64,000 bases of DNA, taken from contig JACBWW010000016.1 of NCBI GenBank assembly GCA_020086605.1, positions 21,760,399-21,824,398 on the forward strand. The letters are read 5' to 3'. This document shows positions 37,101 through 50,400 of the stretch, in pieces. Origin of the DNA: Lanius collurio (lineage: Eukaryota; Chordata; Aves; Passeriformes; Laniidae). The notes below the pieces were generated by a model. The model ran no database searches. It saw only the letters and a list, made by a program, of their open reading frames with translations, and was not told the DNA's origin. The first letter of the stretch is position 1; each line of letters begins with the position of its first letter. Position numbers and translations under genes: made by a program.

Positions 37101-38390
37101 GTTTTCCCTGGACAAGAAAATGGTCTTGAGTGATGGTTGACATTGGGTCCTCCAAACCTTTGGGAATAGTGATCTCCAACAGTTCTTTCTTTACATGATC
37201 ATATTCTTTCCACCTCCTCATCTTTACTCTGTGTCAGAGCACCCTATTTTGCTTCTGTAGTGGTCATGTACCCCTTGAGGCTCCTGCTGTGGGACAAACC
37301 AGCCCCTCACCCCCACCTTTTCCTCAGTCCAGGCCTGCAGCAATGAGACCTTCTGTCATGAAGGTGGCACAACCATCATGGGCACCCCACCAGGAGATGC
37401 CAAACCTGTGCAAATACATCCACAGGAATTATATTTATTTCCATGACAGGCAGGCACTGAATGCAGACCTCTCTAAAGAATACTTACTGAGAGAACTGTT
37501 TAAAAAGGTATTTAACTCCAGACAAAAAAAGTCTGAAGCAGTGATCTTATTTTTAAAAGCTTTCCAGCCCAGGAGCTGCACTGCCCACCTGCAGCTCCAC
37601 TGCTTCCAGAGCTAGCCAGTGTCCAGGAGCACCCAAGGGCACCTCCAAGTTGTGCAGCTTGCAATCCTCTACCAAAAGTAATAAACCTTCCTGGAACCAC
37701 CAGAACTGTGAGTTGCAGAGAGGTGATTGCCTCTGTGGGATGCCAGTGGGATGGTCCAGAATGAGGAAGTATCATTTGCATTTTTAATTCATTTGGGTAA
37801 TCCTGAATTCTTGCTGCCTTGGATGAAGGAAAGCTGAATGTATCCTGACAGTGCATGGAGGACTGTGCTGCAAACCAGCCTCTGCAACAGCTGGTGCTTG
37901 TATTTGGCCTCTGAAGATTATCAGTAGGAATAAACCCATCAACATGTGCTCCCTTTCTGTATCCACTGCTTTGAGGTAGGGCTGCCTTGGCTTTGGTCAC
38001 AATGCTCTCTTTTGTTTCCCTTGGTTGTTTCTCTTCTTTGCTTTGGCACCTCAGTTTCTGTCTGCTGGTTTGTTATATTCCTGGCACTGGGTGACTCTCT
38101 GGGCCAATGCCCTTTAAGAGCCTCTGGTGCAGGACAGAGGAAAAGAACCAAAGCTGCAGAAGGGCTTGGAAGACACACTCAGCAGAGCACACAGGTGCAG
38201 CCATGGGCAAGAGCTGGTCCAAAGGAATAGGAATCAGCTTTCATCCTGAAGGCCAATGGTATGTCTGCACTCACTGCCTCTGTGCTGAGTGATTCTGGTT
38301 TCAGGCTGGGAAGGCTGGGATCAGTTACCCTGCAGGAGCTGTGTGGGGCAGTGACTGCAGTCTGCTCCCTTCCACCACCCAGCTTACAAC
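34165..38390. other. Non-coding sequence, no gene seen
   Basis: No supported gene. At 35056-35070 a T-rich acceptor-like sequence precedes an open stretch ending at an AAGAAGTGAGA donor-like site near 35158, but it is weaker than the candidates listed as findings. Other frames have no recognisable domain. Confidence 0.65.
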
Positions 38391-38394
38391 TGTG

Positions 38395-38460
38395 CTCAAA
38401 TTAGGGTTGGACTCAGTGATCTCAGAGCTCTTTTCCAACCTCAATGATCCTATGGTTCTG
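38395..38460 (+). repeat. CR1 LINE extreme 3' end
   Basis: The plus strand reads AGGGTTGGACTCAGTGATCT, then TTTTCCAACCTCAATGATCC and TATGGTTCTG. This is the diagnostic CR1 3' terminus, ending in degenerate copies of the ATTCTATG octamer. Only the last ~65 bp is preserved, as in the 5'-truncated copies typical of CR1. Confidence 0.88.
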
Positions 38461-38461
38461 A

Positions 38462-41400
38462 AGGTTGATGGGATACTCAACAAGCTGTGTAGGTTGATTA
38501 GGAAGTTGCTTAAGGTTCAATCGCTTTCCCTTCCTCAGATCCCTGAAATATGGACATAAATGGTGTTAAAAACCTCATTCACCAAGACTTAGTTTTCTTA
38601 GGTGGTCTGTTCTCCCCCCGAGAGCCTTAGGGATTGTCCCACACAAAACTGCCTGGCCTTCTTGTGATGACAGCACTCAGACCTGGCCATTCTTTGCTTC
38701 ATTGCCCAGTGTAGAAACCCCTCTTCACAGAAAGGGTTAAGGATGTTCCATGTTTGGCATGGTTAGGTACACACAGGCAGTGTCAAACATCCTCCTGATG
38801 CAGTGAGGACAGCTCTGAAGTGACCTCGTGGAAAACTCTGAGGAGTTTCTGTGTGGTTTCACTCAGGCTTATCCCTATCACAGATGCCTCAAATCCATCC
38901 AGCTCGTGCCTTTTATGAGACCTCAACAGATGAGTGAACCTGGTGCTTATGCAAGAGAAGGGCTTATTTGTTTTACCCCCATGTTTCAGAGATTAGCATC
39001 ATGCTTCACATAATTTTGATGATTTCTTGTTCCCCATCCCAAGCTGCTATCCAAGCATTCTGTGTAGCTCAACACTGCTCATCTGGGAGAAGGAAAGAAA
39101 CCTGAGCAAGGCTTTTACAGGCCAGGACAGAGCAATGAAAAACCATAGTGTGACAATGTTGTATCAGCTCAATTTGAAATGATTCAAAGTTCCTTCTCTC
39201 CTTGGGAACTCCCAGAGAGCTTGGGCAGACCAACACCCCTACATGGCAGCTCCTAAATATCAGCTGGAGGCCTCTGGATGTTGCCAGCCTAATTTATGGG
39301 CATGTCTCTAAATCCCAAGGGGGTGACCTGTCCATTCAAAGTGGCAAGAGCAGAAAGCCTCTCTCTTTGTCCTGTGCATGGGGTTTATCTAAAAGCTCCT
39401 CAAAATCCATTGGCAAATGTCCTTTGCATCAGGGCCACTGTAAAAACTGAGGTTTGTAACTGGATCAAAAAATTGTTCCAAATCTTTTCTGCTATTTTAA
39501 AACCAAATTCTGCAATATCCTCAACCATTTGCATTGTACAAACACATGTACTGAAAAAAATGAACAAATTAGAAGACACAGTGTTTGTGTAGTAGGAGAG
39601 GGAAACCTGAATGCATTTTAGGAGCTGAATGTTCTTATCCTGAATCCAACAAATTCTGAGGAAATATATTCCCTCTGTGTGTTTCATTGTTAAGAGAGAT
39701 TTCCACAGTCACAGTATCTTTATCTTCCAAATTTTAAATACCCCAGATTTTACTCAAAAGTGTTGAGTAAAACTGGGCTGTGCAGCCTCCTCAGTGGGAA
39801 ATGTGGCCATCCCTGCTCATCCCTTCCAGCTGTGACACTACACAAATGATATAAATATTGCAAAATCGCTCTCCTCTCTCCCTCCTGCTCTCCCCCACCT
39901 ACCCACCCCCCTGGCATGTGCAAAATTTGCTCTGCACACATGTAGCCAGCTGGTTTGGACTCCAATAGCAGTCAGTGGGGCAACAAGGCAAAACCTCCAA
40001 AATCAAAGATTCTTGGGCATTGTGCAGCCAAGTGAAATGAGCAGTTATGTTCAATCTGCCTGAAAAAGCCCAGGGTGTAGAAGCAATAGGGTGAATTACC
40101 CCTTACTGTGGGCAGAAGTAATGAGTTCTCATTTTACCTTTGGTAGGGAAGGCAGCAACTGCAGCAGCCTTTCTTCTGCTTGTGACAAGAAGTGAAATGC
40201 ACACGTGATGGGGAAACAAATTAATTGTGGGGGTCCTAATTAAAATCACTGGGAGAGGTATTGCATTACAGTGCAAAGAAACAGATGAATATGACCTTTC
40301 TGTGAACTTCTCAACCCTACTAGAAGCATAAATTTCAAGTCTCCTAGCGGAAAAGTGTTCTGGCACTGAACTGGTGTCTACAATCAGGATTTTGTCTGCA
40401 GGTATCAATGCACAAAATCTCTGCCTCGTGGAGCTCTGAGTCCCCTGGGGCTCCTTATGTTTTGCCTTCGTTTGTTATAGTCCATGTCAGAGAGTTTCAG
40501 TGGCCTGGCCCGGCTCTGGCTGCTCCCCTCTCCTCCCAGCCTCCAGCATTTCCTTAAAAAACAGGGGAAAACTGCAAGGAGGTGGTGAGAAAGGCCATGG
40601 TAACTGGAGCAGAACAGAAGGCTGTGTCCTGCAGAAATGTTTGCTGGAGATATATAACTTCTGTCTGCTACCAATTGTCACAAACAGTTAAGGCAAGCAA
40701 TTTATGGCTGTGTGGCTCACATTTACCCTGCTAGATTTCCATCTCTGACTCCCACCTGGCATATTGCATTGATTTCTCCTGATTTTTAACTTAGGGCAGG
40801 GCAAGATGAGCATTATGAAACAGATACACTCCTTTTCTTTAAAGGACTGGTATTTTTTCTTTATTTTCTGGCTCTCTCATCATTAAGCAAATGCTTTTGC
40901 TGAGTGACAGCTGTTTCTGCTCAGAAACGGGACACAAAGTTTGTCTTTGTTTTAATCCTGGGATGTTTATCACAGCACTTTGAAGCATACACCCTTCATT
41001 TTCCCCTTCTCTATCTCTCCAAAGCTTTGGAGTTGAGAAGAAGCAGGAAGAGGAAAGGTTTTCAGAGGGATGTTTTGCTGTTAAAAGTTCAGCGTTGCTC
41101 TCATGTGTGATTTTCCTGGTTGGCAGCTTTATGGCTAAAACCTCTGTTTTAAAACTGGTGCACACTGGTGATATCATGAACATGCCACATGGTGTCTGAT
41201 GGCTTTCAGTGACAGCAGATTTATAGCATTTTCCCCTCATAAAAATCCTCTCCTCTGCCAAAAGAGGTCCAGCTGGAGTTATGAAATCACTAAATGGACC
41301 CTGCTACAGTGAGGAAGTTTGGCCTTTCCATCTGTTGTGTGCAGTGCACATCATAGCCTGGTACTCTGGGAATCACACAACATCCTTGGGGTACCCTCGG

Positions 41401-42265
41401 GAAGGCTCCTCATTCCTGGGAAGACACGGGATCTGATAGCATTGGGGGTCTGTGTGTGCTGCTTTGCAATTAGTAGGAAGTTCATCTTATTCCATTGTTA
41501 CCAAGTTTGATTAAAGTCAGTGTGTAAGATATTGGTAGAAGGGCCAAAATCCATCCCCCCCCAACTGTGAGAGGCTGCACCCCTGAAATCTGATTACCTC
41601 CAAACAGACCTAATCCCTTCCTGAGTGCTTGGGAAGAAGTTAGTGGAGCTTGGATGTCACCCCTGAAGAGATCTTAGTTAATAATTCTTTCACCAGGAAA
41701 TGTGTTGTGGATCTGCTGTGACTCCCTGAACACTAATGGCTTTCGTGTTGTTCCCTGTGAAATTCATCTGCAGTTGGGGGAATGGAGACAGATCTGATGG
41801 CTAATTGCTGCAAAAATCATCCTCTGAATGGTTGAAAACTAGAATTCCTCAGCTGAAATCCACAAACATCTTCATGTGAACTGAAGAGATTCCCCAGTGG
41901 TGCCTGTGTGGTGAGGATTTGGGGATGCTGGAGCAGTGTGGGGGGTTTGGAGGACTGGGCTGGAACTAGCAGAGGCAGCATGGCTTTCCCATCACTCCAG
42001 AGACCCTCCACTATGCACCCAAAGGCACCACGGGCTCTCCTGGCCACGGGGTGTTTGCCAAGTTTGTTGGAGGGTTGCCCTCAGCCCTATGGCCTTTGGG
42101 CAACAACTGTGCCATGAACAGAGTGCAAGGGACGTATTTGCACAACTTTATGTCCAGCTCCCTTGGAAATCCCTTTCTGTACCAGTTTAATATTAGAAAG
42201 TCCACCTCCTTGCTTGCTTTAGTTTTTCGGATTGGGAGAAGAGTACTGTTTGAAAGGCATCACTG
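38462..42265. other. Non-coding sequence, no gene seen
   Basis: No supported gene or further repeat recognised. A C8 run lies near 41557. Open frames reach 140 codons (40839-41261, minus strand) without any known domain. Confidence 0.65.
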
Positions 42266-42267
42266 AA

Positions 42268-42378
42268 AAACTATATATATTGATTTTTATATATCTATGC
42301 ACACACATGTTATATACATTATATATGTATGTGTATATACACACATGTGTTACATGCATTTAAAAAAAATATATAATT
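42268..42378. repeat. AT/TG-rich dinucleotide microsatellite region
   Basis: Alternating TA, TG and CA units dominate. The block contains the perfect 14-bp palindrome TGTGTATATACACA and inverted ACACATGT/ACATGTGT words, then an A8 run. Alternating purine-pyrimidine DNA of this kind is prone to slippage and unusual structure. Confidence 0.85.
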
Positions 42379-42829
42379 TGTAGCTGACATCCTGGCTGGA
42401 GTCAAGGGAGTGAAAAGAAAAATGGAAAAGAAAATGAGAAAAGAAGAGTGAAGAAATAAATGTCTCTATGAATACGGATAAGAAATCCAGGGAAATTGCT
42501 ATGTGTCTTACAGTCTGGAATAAAAATCAGGCTGTCAGAGTGATGGGGTCAGTGTTTTTCCTTATGATTTTAGCAACACATTGGTCTAATTAAATGAGAC
42601 AACTGTCCTAGTTGGCTTCTCTTCTGCTCAAACACATCACACCTGGCTCCGCACTGTTTGTGCTGACCCCTGTCAGCCGTGTAAAGTGAGAATTTAGGGA
42701 CCAGATCTGAGAAAAAAGGGGATTAAAGAACAGGTTGGCATTTGGGCTTTGATGGCAGTGGCCTGCCCCGGAGCTGGGACGGGCTCCTGCACTGAGGCCC
42801 CTCCAGAGGGAGGACACAGAGGGGCTGTG

Positions 42830-43100
42830 TCAGATTCCGCACCGCTTAACGTTTGTATTTATTTATGCACCGCATTTAATTCTTTATTTATTCTGCATGT
42901 GAGCGTGGATTTAATGCTTGGCTCCAGGCAGTCCTGTGTTTATCCACAGGGCTGCAAAGGTTCAGGCTGACAATAGGCTGTAGCCCCGAGTGACAAGGCC
43001 ACCTCTAAGTCTGCCGCCGCAGCGCCTGGCTGCTCATTGGGACACTGAGGAGCTGCCAGCATTAGGCTGACAGGATATTTACTCCCAGAAGCGACACTGA
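42830..43100. promoter_or_regulatory. Candidate conserved non-coding element
   Basis: Two GCACCGC words flank TTTGTATTTATTTATG, followed by TTTATTTATTCTGCATGTG, AGGCTGACAATAGGCTG, a CpG cluster (GCCGCCGCAGCGCC near 43012-43025) and TTAGGCTGACAGGATATTT. The mix of AT-rich Hox/Cdx-type words with clustered CpG differs clearly from the flanks and is typical of vertebrate developmental enhancers. No open frame or repeat explains it. The inference awaits a multi-species alignment. Confidence 0.35.
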
Positions 43101-46100
43101 GGTCACTGAGTCCATGCCCAAGGGCCAGGACTATTCTCTGGTTAGTTGTGGCTCCTGGAGCACGAGTTGCAGAGGCTGAGATGCTGCAGGAGTGGCTCTG
43201 AGCTGCTGTTTGTCAGCAGAAGGGAGCTGGCCATGTGGGATGGAGTTAGTGGGACATCTGCACATCGCTCTCTTCCTTGGCCTCTGCTTAATGCTCCTTC
43301 TATTCTCAGCGACAAAACAGCCCCTGAGGGGCAGATGCCACCAAGTGCAGTAAGGGAATACCCCTGTGGATGCTCTGGCTCCTGCTCTGCGCCGGACAAA
43401 AAAGGCAGGAAACCAAAATACCCTGTACCAGTGCCATGTCCATGCCCTTGGCCCCATTCTCACACCACATGGAGCACAGAAGCCACGGGGAGCCAGTGTG
43501 TCACCATTGTTCATTGTTAGCGGCCTCAGATCTGAAGCGGCGAGTGGGGAGCCAACATCCCACTCCAGCCTGCAGAAACCATCCCATTCCCTCTTTGTTT
43601 GTAGGCAGACTGGGGGGATAACAAAGGGCACTGCTGAAAACCAGCAGTGTGGCAAGATCTGCGTGTAATAGTTGCAGAGGCAGTTGAAAAGGAGGAAAAT
43701 AGGGTTTTATGAAGAAAAATTGCAGATCTTCGTGTTGCTTCTGTTTCCCAGGGTGGTACCATAGCTGAAGGTGTGTCCTAGAGGGCTTCTCATGGTTGCT
43801 CTTTGTATTGCAGAAGTCAGAGAGATACTATGAAGATGTCAAAAGAAAAGGAAAAAGAGAACCCCATAGACAAACAGCCTGTCAGTGCATTCAGTGGTGA
43901 AAGGAAGGTGGGGCAGGGATGAAAGAGGAACAGCCATCAATTAAGGAAATGAGGAAAAAGCTTGTAATGCTTCAATTTTCCAAAACCTAAAGCTTATGTA
44001 AACCCTAGTTTGTTTTTGGTTTAAAATCCTTCTCTGTGAAAGAAAAGATCTAACGATTGGAAATTATGCTTTTGGACTGCATCTTTCAATTTGGGGAAAC
44101 CAGCTTTTTCTGTAACAAATCCTTTCACATAAAATATTCCAAAAGGCTGGAGGTGTTTGTGGGCAGTGCTGTAACTAATGGTGACTCTCAGATTAGACAG
44201 ATGTTTCTGCATGATTTCACCTGTTATGAGGACAGTCTGACGTCTCCCTTCCTTACAAACTCAATCCCATGAAAAGCTGGTGTGTTTTGCCTGTGATGGC
44301 CACCAAATCCAAGCCCTTTCACAGTCAGGAGGGGGCCAGCAGGAGATGACAGCTGAAATACGGTGCTTCTGCTCATGTGGTACCACATCTTTCCATGTGA
44401 GCAGCCAGGAACTCCAGATGTGGGTGGGAGCAGCACTTTCTGAAGGACACAACAAACACTTGGCTGTGCCCAGCCCTGCTCCACAGGGATCCAGAACCAC
44501 AGCCAAATGTGAGACCTTGGATGTCACATTTCCAGCTGCAGGATGGACAGGACACAAACATTACCTGTGGGGGTCAAGTCCTCCACAAAGGCATGGAGAA
44601 AAATCTCTTTGCTTTCATTTCACTGCACGCCTGTCCCCTCTCATCCCTCTGATCCAGATGCTCCTTTTCATGCTGCTGTGAGAGGTTAATATTGCTGACA
44701 GGAATCGATAATCTGAGATGTGGAGCTCATTTCTTGGCAAATCAGTGCGGAGGAAGTAAACAGTGCCTGTTTATTTTGACTTTCTTCCCTCGTTAAATCT
44801 GGTTTATTTTACTAGATGGTCTTTTGATTTCATTAATTAAAATACGGCTGGATAGGGAATGAGAATGAAGACAAAGGGCTTATTACTGATATGTACAAAA
44901 AGGGAGGAATATCCTTTGGATTCCTGTTGCCACTAAAGAAATTGTAAGAGGTAATGCAGATCTTCATCTCTTGGCTCTGTAGCTGAAGGGAGGAGAGTAT
45001 GGTAATTTTAGCTCTCTGTGGTGCTTTGCTAGAATTCAGGGTTGAGATTGAAGGTCTTTGAAAAAGCTGGGTTAATTAATGATAAATAAAACATGGTGAA
45101 GATAAGATGTAGCAAAATAAAGCAAACTAAAGCAAAAACATGTATTCCAAATCAATTGTTATAAAAGCATCCACTATGTTTTAGTGTATCCCCTGTTTTT
45201 TAGCAAAACATTTGGGAATAGGGTTTTTTGTCTTTTCATTTTTCACCAAATATTAATAAGCAGTTGTACTATCAGTATGCAGGCTCTTTTCAAATTGGTT
45301 GCACAGATTTTCCTTAAAGCTTTCACCAAAATTTCTCCTCTGTGCTGTTGCACTGTCAAGGCAATTCACCCAACTCATACTGCACTTGCTATGCTGAAAT
45401 GAGATCAAGTAACTGTGACACGTGCATCTGGAATAGTAAATGTATTAAAAATTACAGCTTGAGAAAGACAAATTCTACTTCAAAATCAAGGCTCAAACGA
45501 TGGATGGTGGTCATTGGAAAGAATGTAAAAGGCAAGATGTAATATTTCATAATTTTGAAAAATGAAACACTTGGGAAGTGTCAAAGCATTTAGTCAGAAC
45601 TTTGCATAGGAATTATTTTAACTTTTCATTGATTTGTTTAGTCTCGCAATTCACATTTGTTTTAAAACAGGTGCTAAATAACTGCCTTTTCTTTATAGGT
45701 TTCCTTTTGGGCTGAAGAACATGTCTCATTCAATGTAAACCTGCACATTTTTGAGGCAGTCAAATGCTTTCAGTCAACTCAGGTTTATTGGTGGGCAAAA
45801 GCAGAATCTCCATTTTGGTTTGACCTGAACCAAATTTCAGATTATTTCTTGTGTTGCTGACGACAGGAAATCCAGGTGGCTCGCCTGGGCTGATGGCCAC
45901 AATTAGAGGAGTAGTTAAGCCCTTTGCAGTAATTGGATTATGAAGGAACTGGGCTGGTGGCTGCCAGGCTTCCCACCAGAGCCTCTGCGAGGGGAGCCCA
46001 GTGAGGGCACAGCACCCAAAAACCAGGGATGTCCCCAGGTAGTGTGGCCAGGAGACCAAACCCATTTCTGCTGCCTTCAACACTGGAAACATGAAATTTT

Positions 46101-46905
46101 CTGCCCATATTCTCTAATTTGCACAATCTGTAGGAAAGTTTTATTTTTCGCTCCAGGAAGGAAATTATTTCCTGCCCTCCACAAAATACTAATTCTGCTT
46201 TTTACTGGCTTTCCTCGAGCACTGTTCTGAACAGGATTGGCCTTCAGCATGTCCATGGGCTTGCCTGAACTTGAGGAGGAGCATTATTGAGGGCTTATGA
46301 GCACCATGCAGCTCACAACAGCTGGCTCTCCGTGTGTTTCCACAACAAGAAAGGGTTTTTACACCTCAAATCACTTGGGAACCAGCTGAATTCTCAAATC
46401 TCATTTTTTTCTCCCCCCTACATGATGAGATTGCTAGGCAAGCAGGCAGGGGTTTGGAGTGTTTTTCCAACTCAAGCTTTCCTACTGGGTGCCTTTAAGT
46501 GGCAGGTAAAATGTGGTGGTGCTTGGGTGATGCAAAGCTCGATGTTTTGTTTGCTACCTCACTGTGATAATTTATGCTTTGCTGGGACGTTCTGCAAAGC
46601 TGAAGGCCATAAACATATGCTATAAATTGCTTGAAAACGAGAGGAAACTTAACTTTCCTTATAAAAAGACTAAGGGCTGTAATTTATTACTGTAAACAAG
46701 AATGAGAGGACAAAAAAAAAAAAAATCAATTAAAAAAGAAAACGTCAAGCTCTTTTCACTCAGAATTTGAAAGGACCTGAAGTCGATTGTTTCCTCCCAT
46801 GGAAGGTCTGGTTTCTATCAGCTAGGCAGAAGGGCTTTTGTTTCTAGCAGTCAAATCAGCAGGCCAGTAAGAATAGCTTTGAACTGCAATTTGTCTTTAC
46901 GCATT
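43101..46905. other. Non-coding sequence, no gene seen
   Basis: No supported gene. The 174-codon minus-strand frame at 43131-43655 has no recognisable domain and overlaps three plus-strand frames. AT-rich blocks with TTAATTAATGA-type words near 44820-44850 and 45065-45170 could be conserved non-coding DNA, but nothing specific can be named. Confidence 0.65.
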
Positions 46906-47060
46906 TTGAAAATGTTCTTTCGATGTGTTTACACGTTGGCTGGGGCCACTTCTGCTGCAGTCAGCTTTTTCTGGGACGATTAATCAAACGATCAAGTCTC
47001 TGATTAATCAAAGTCCCTCCTGACAACTCCTTTCTTTCAATCACCTGCTGAGTGTCTACT
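46906..47060. promoter_or_regulatory. Candidate conserved non-coding element with duplicated GATTAATCAAA
   Basis: The 11-bp word GATTAATCAAA occurs at 46978-46988 and again at 47002-47012, 24 bp apart. Its core GATTAATC is a palindromic double TAATC site of the Otx/Pitx type. The second copy continues as ATCAAAG, a TCF/LEF-type core. CpGs are kept nearby (ACGCAT, TTCGATG, ACACGTT, GACGAT). No repeat family explains it. Function is inferred only from motif content. Confidence 0.35.
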
Positions 47061-47398
47061 AAAACCCAAACAAGCAAATGATTAAACTCTTCTATTTTTC
47101 TTTTTCTTTTTTTTTTTTTTTTTAATGGGAAAGAATGAAAGAAAGAAATTAAAAAGAAGGCGGCCCTGTCTTGCAGATTTGGCACTTTTCGAGGTACATA
47201 CCTCAAGGAGAGAGAGATCTTGGACTACATTTGTGATGCAAACTGGAACCTTTGGCTACCAAATGCAGGATGTGGTGTATCCTGTTCAAAGAGGCACATA
47301 TTTTGCATGTTTGTGTTGGCTCCTCTCAATCAAAGCATGCTGTGATTCAGCTACACTAAAATTAACAATCTATGTTATAGCCATGTATTACATTACTC
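47061..47398. other. Non-coding sequence, no gene seen
   Basis: A T17 run at 47107-47123 is followed by AT-rich sequence. The 115-codon plus-strand frame at 47125-47472 crosses the C/T tract as a phenylalanine run and is not credible as a gene. Confidence 0.65.
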
Positions 47399-47399
47399 T

Positions 47400-47402
47400 C
47401 CC

Positions 47403-47439
<37 letters not shown>
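47400..47439. repeat. C11-T29 pyrimidine tract
   Basis: Eleven C residues run directly into 29 T residues, a 40-base pyrimidine-only tract. Its length is probably polymorphic and may be inaccurate in an assembly. On the plus strand it ends 17 bases before a CAG and forms a very strong splice-acceptor-like region (see findings). Confidence 0.9.
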
Positions 47440-47442
<3 letters not shown>

Positions 47443-47489
47443 AAAAATCTTTTCCAGAAAGACATCTCCTAAAGAGAAGGGAAGGTAAG

Positions 47490-50400
47490 TAACAAAAACC
47501 TTGGAAATGTTTTCGTAATAATTATTCCATAGCAATCAAATCATGCCACTTTAAAAGATCAGCTGAGCTATCTGTAAATATTTTCTCATCTCTACAGAGC
47601 AGTACAAACTCCTAATAAAAGGAATCTGTTTCCATTTCTGGAGTAAATTTGAGGTAGATTTTTATGTCAATGGCTCTTTAATGCCATTGCAAATAGCAAA
47701 GAACAGGAGAAAGAGTTAAAATAGGAGGTGCTGGCTCACAGCAACTTGGTATTTTTGTGAAATGGGTTTTAGGGATTTTTCTAAGGAGATAAAACAGACT
47801 ACATTGGATGAGTTGATTGTGAGTAGTGTCAAAAATCAAAGACTGAAATCTGAAGGATGGGCGATGTCATCTGAGTCTGCTGGCAGCTCAATTAAGGCTC
47901 TGAGCACTGTCTTCTTTTTGTCTTCTGGGTTTTTAGACTCTTTATTAGCAGCCATTCTTCACATCTATCCTTCAGAGGTATTTATAAACCAATGAGGTGC
48001 TATGAATGAAATCAAATTGAGCTACCAAGGAACGAAATAACTCAAGATCCAAGGAGGGAGAGACTCCTGGGCTCTGCCAAGACTGGTCACATCCCCAGAC
48101 TGCTCCTCTGACCAGGGAATATTGTTGTTCCCTTCAAGCCAATCCCACCTGCTTCTGAAGGTTGGGTTAGAGGGTTGCTCTGCTGTGAGTACCCATAAAA
48201 CACCTCTGGGTTCACTGACAGAGTAGGAACACAACTATTTTTTGTGTACTCTGTTTCAGCATCACTGGTAAATCTCCAGGTTTCCTGCTATTTTATTTTC
48301 CTGATGTATAAATCCTTCTGTCAGCCCAGTGTTTTGTTCCCCTGCCACACCTATTTCTAATTCACTAATTACTCTTGTTACATGCTGATGAGCCAAATAG
48401 TCTTTTTCCTTTCCCCAGGGTGGCAATTAAAATCCAAGATTGCCTTTATTAGCTGAAGTGGCCTTAGGAAAAGATCTTGTCCAACATATCTAATGACATA
48501 TCCTTAGCATTTCATTTTCAGCAGGCATTTCCAAAGAAACTCCATTTTGTTTCAGGCTGATCTTTTTATTTCAGATAATGTTGTTTGCAGGCTTCATAAA
48601 AAATGAGCATTGTGTTCATTCTTCCAGTTGCAAAACCCCCCTCAAAAACAACCCCAAGCAAACATATTTTTCTCTCTGCTTGTATTTATTTTGTTCTGTT
48701 TTCAATAACCTGTGCCTGGCATCTTGGGTATTTATCACCCTTGAGAGAATTGGACATGAAAAAAGCAACACAGCAGCACAAAAAAAAAAGAAAAAAAAAA
48801 AAAGAAAGAAAGAAAGAAAAGAAGCCAAAATATAAATCACAGAGAAATGATATTCTGAGGACTGAAGCAGCATAAAGGAGTCTCTTGGTTGTACTGGTGA
48901 AAGAAGCAATTGCACATCAAGTTGTGGATACAGATGTACAATAATGTCTTAAAAATAACACATCTCTTCTGAACTTCATCATGGAGAAGATTCCTGATGG
49001 CTGACAGATTCATGAAAATGGTTAAAATTGTCTCCTAGATGGATGGTTCTGGCTGTACACCGAAACTTTAATTTTAGCAGGAGATGAGATCTCAGTCACC
49101 TGCACTGAACTCAGAAAAAATATGGAGAGAAAGAGACATTTAAACTAATGCCACTAACAACCTGCCACATTTAAACATATTGAGCAGACCTTTCACATTC
49201 TGTAAAGTTTAAATATTTAAACAAATGGGGAAAATTCATCTTATTCTTGGCACAGGTCTTATCCATTTTATTACTCACTATCTCCAAATATGCTGAGATG
49301 CCAAGTAATTTCCAGTTTTTATCAAATTTTAACTTTGGAGCATGACTCTGGGATATTATGTTCAGAAGTGTGTGGAGCTTTTGAAACAGAATTTCCTTGG
49401 ATTTAATATATCCCTTTCAGAACTTTGCCTTTCGATGGAAATTCATTCCGAGCCAGTAATATTATATGTTATTTCTAAAACTCTGAAGTTTATAAAGCAC
49501 ATAATGAAATTTAAGTCTTTAGCCCAGGTGGAATCACGAATTAGCATTGGGTTCTCTGCAAACAGCAGGGCTGGTTGCCTTTTTTGTGCCCTTGCATCAT
49601 TTTGGAAAAACCATGGAGTGTGGCATAAAGCAGCTGCAGAGCCATGAAAGTCACCAGGGCAGTCACCCCTTTCCTGGGAAAACAATCCTTCCTTGGCAGG
49701 GGGAGGGTGCTTGTGCTGGAAGTGTGGGAGAAAACTGACCGTGACCTGGAGATATTTCCTCAGAATCTTCATGGGTCATGTCTATCTGTACATGAATAAA
49801 GCATTCCTTTTGATGTGGTTATTATCTGGACTGCAGCAATGGCACAACATTAATCACAACAGTAAATGATAGAGAGGGGTTTTTAAACCATTAAGATCAC
49901 CACTCTTTAGTTATGAAATTTGCCATCTCAGATCCTCAGGCCAGTTCCATGCTCAGCCAAATTTATCTGATTTCAGATTACCAAATACCTTAAATTAAAC
50001 TCAACATGCTGAAACAGCCACTCCTGTTGTTTTCCCTGCTGCAGGACAACATGAGTTTTCCTATAGTTTCTTTTGCAACATATTTATTCTGCAGGGTATT
50101 TTAATCACCAGCTTGAAGCTTGTTAAAGCTGTTGAACACAAAAACATAAATCAAACTAACTCCATCCTGGGTGATAAGGACAATGAGAGAAGAAAAGTCA
50201 CAGTAGGAAGAATTAATCTGTTACTACTTTCTTGTTTGCCTACATTATATCAAAGAAGCAGTGCTGAGGAACATCATCTGAAGGTCCAGGAATTAGAGCA
50301 GATGCATGGTCATGGCTTGTGTCAACCTGTGCCTGTCCACATGGACTTTTCTGGTTGTCAGAGCAGGCGAGGGAGCCACTGGAGTGCAGGCATTGCCTAC

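Noticed and set aside
43131..43655. 174-codon minus-strand open frame
   Set aside because: No recognisable domain and three overlapping plus-strand frames.
43814..43907. Possible exon bounded by TTGTATTGCAG and GGAAG/GTGGGG
   Set aside because: The frame with a plausible peptide stops at TGA (43898-43900) before the donor, and a second frame also stops early.
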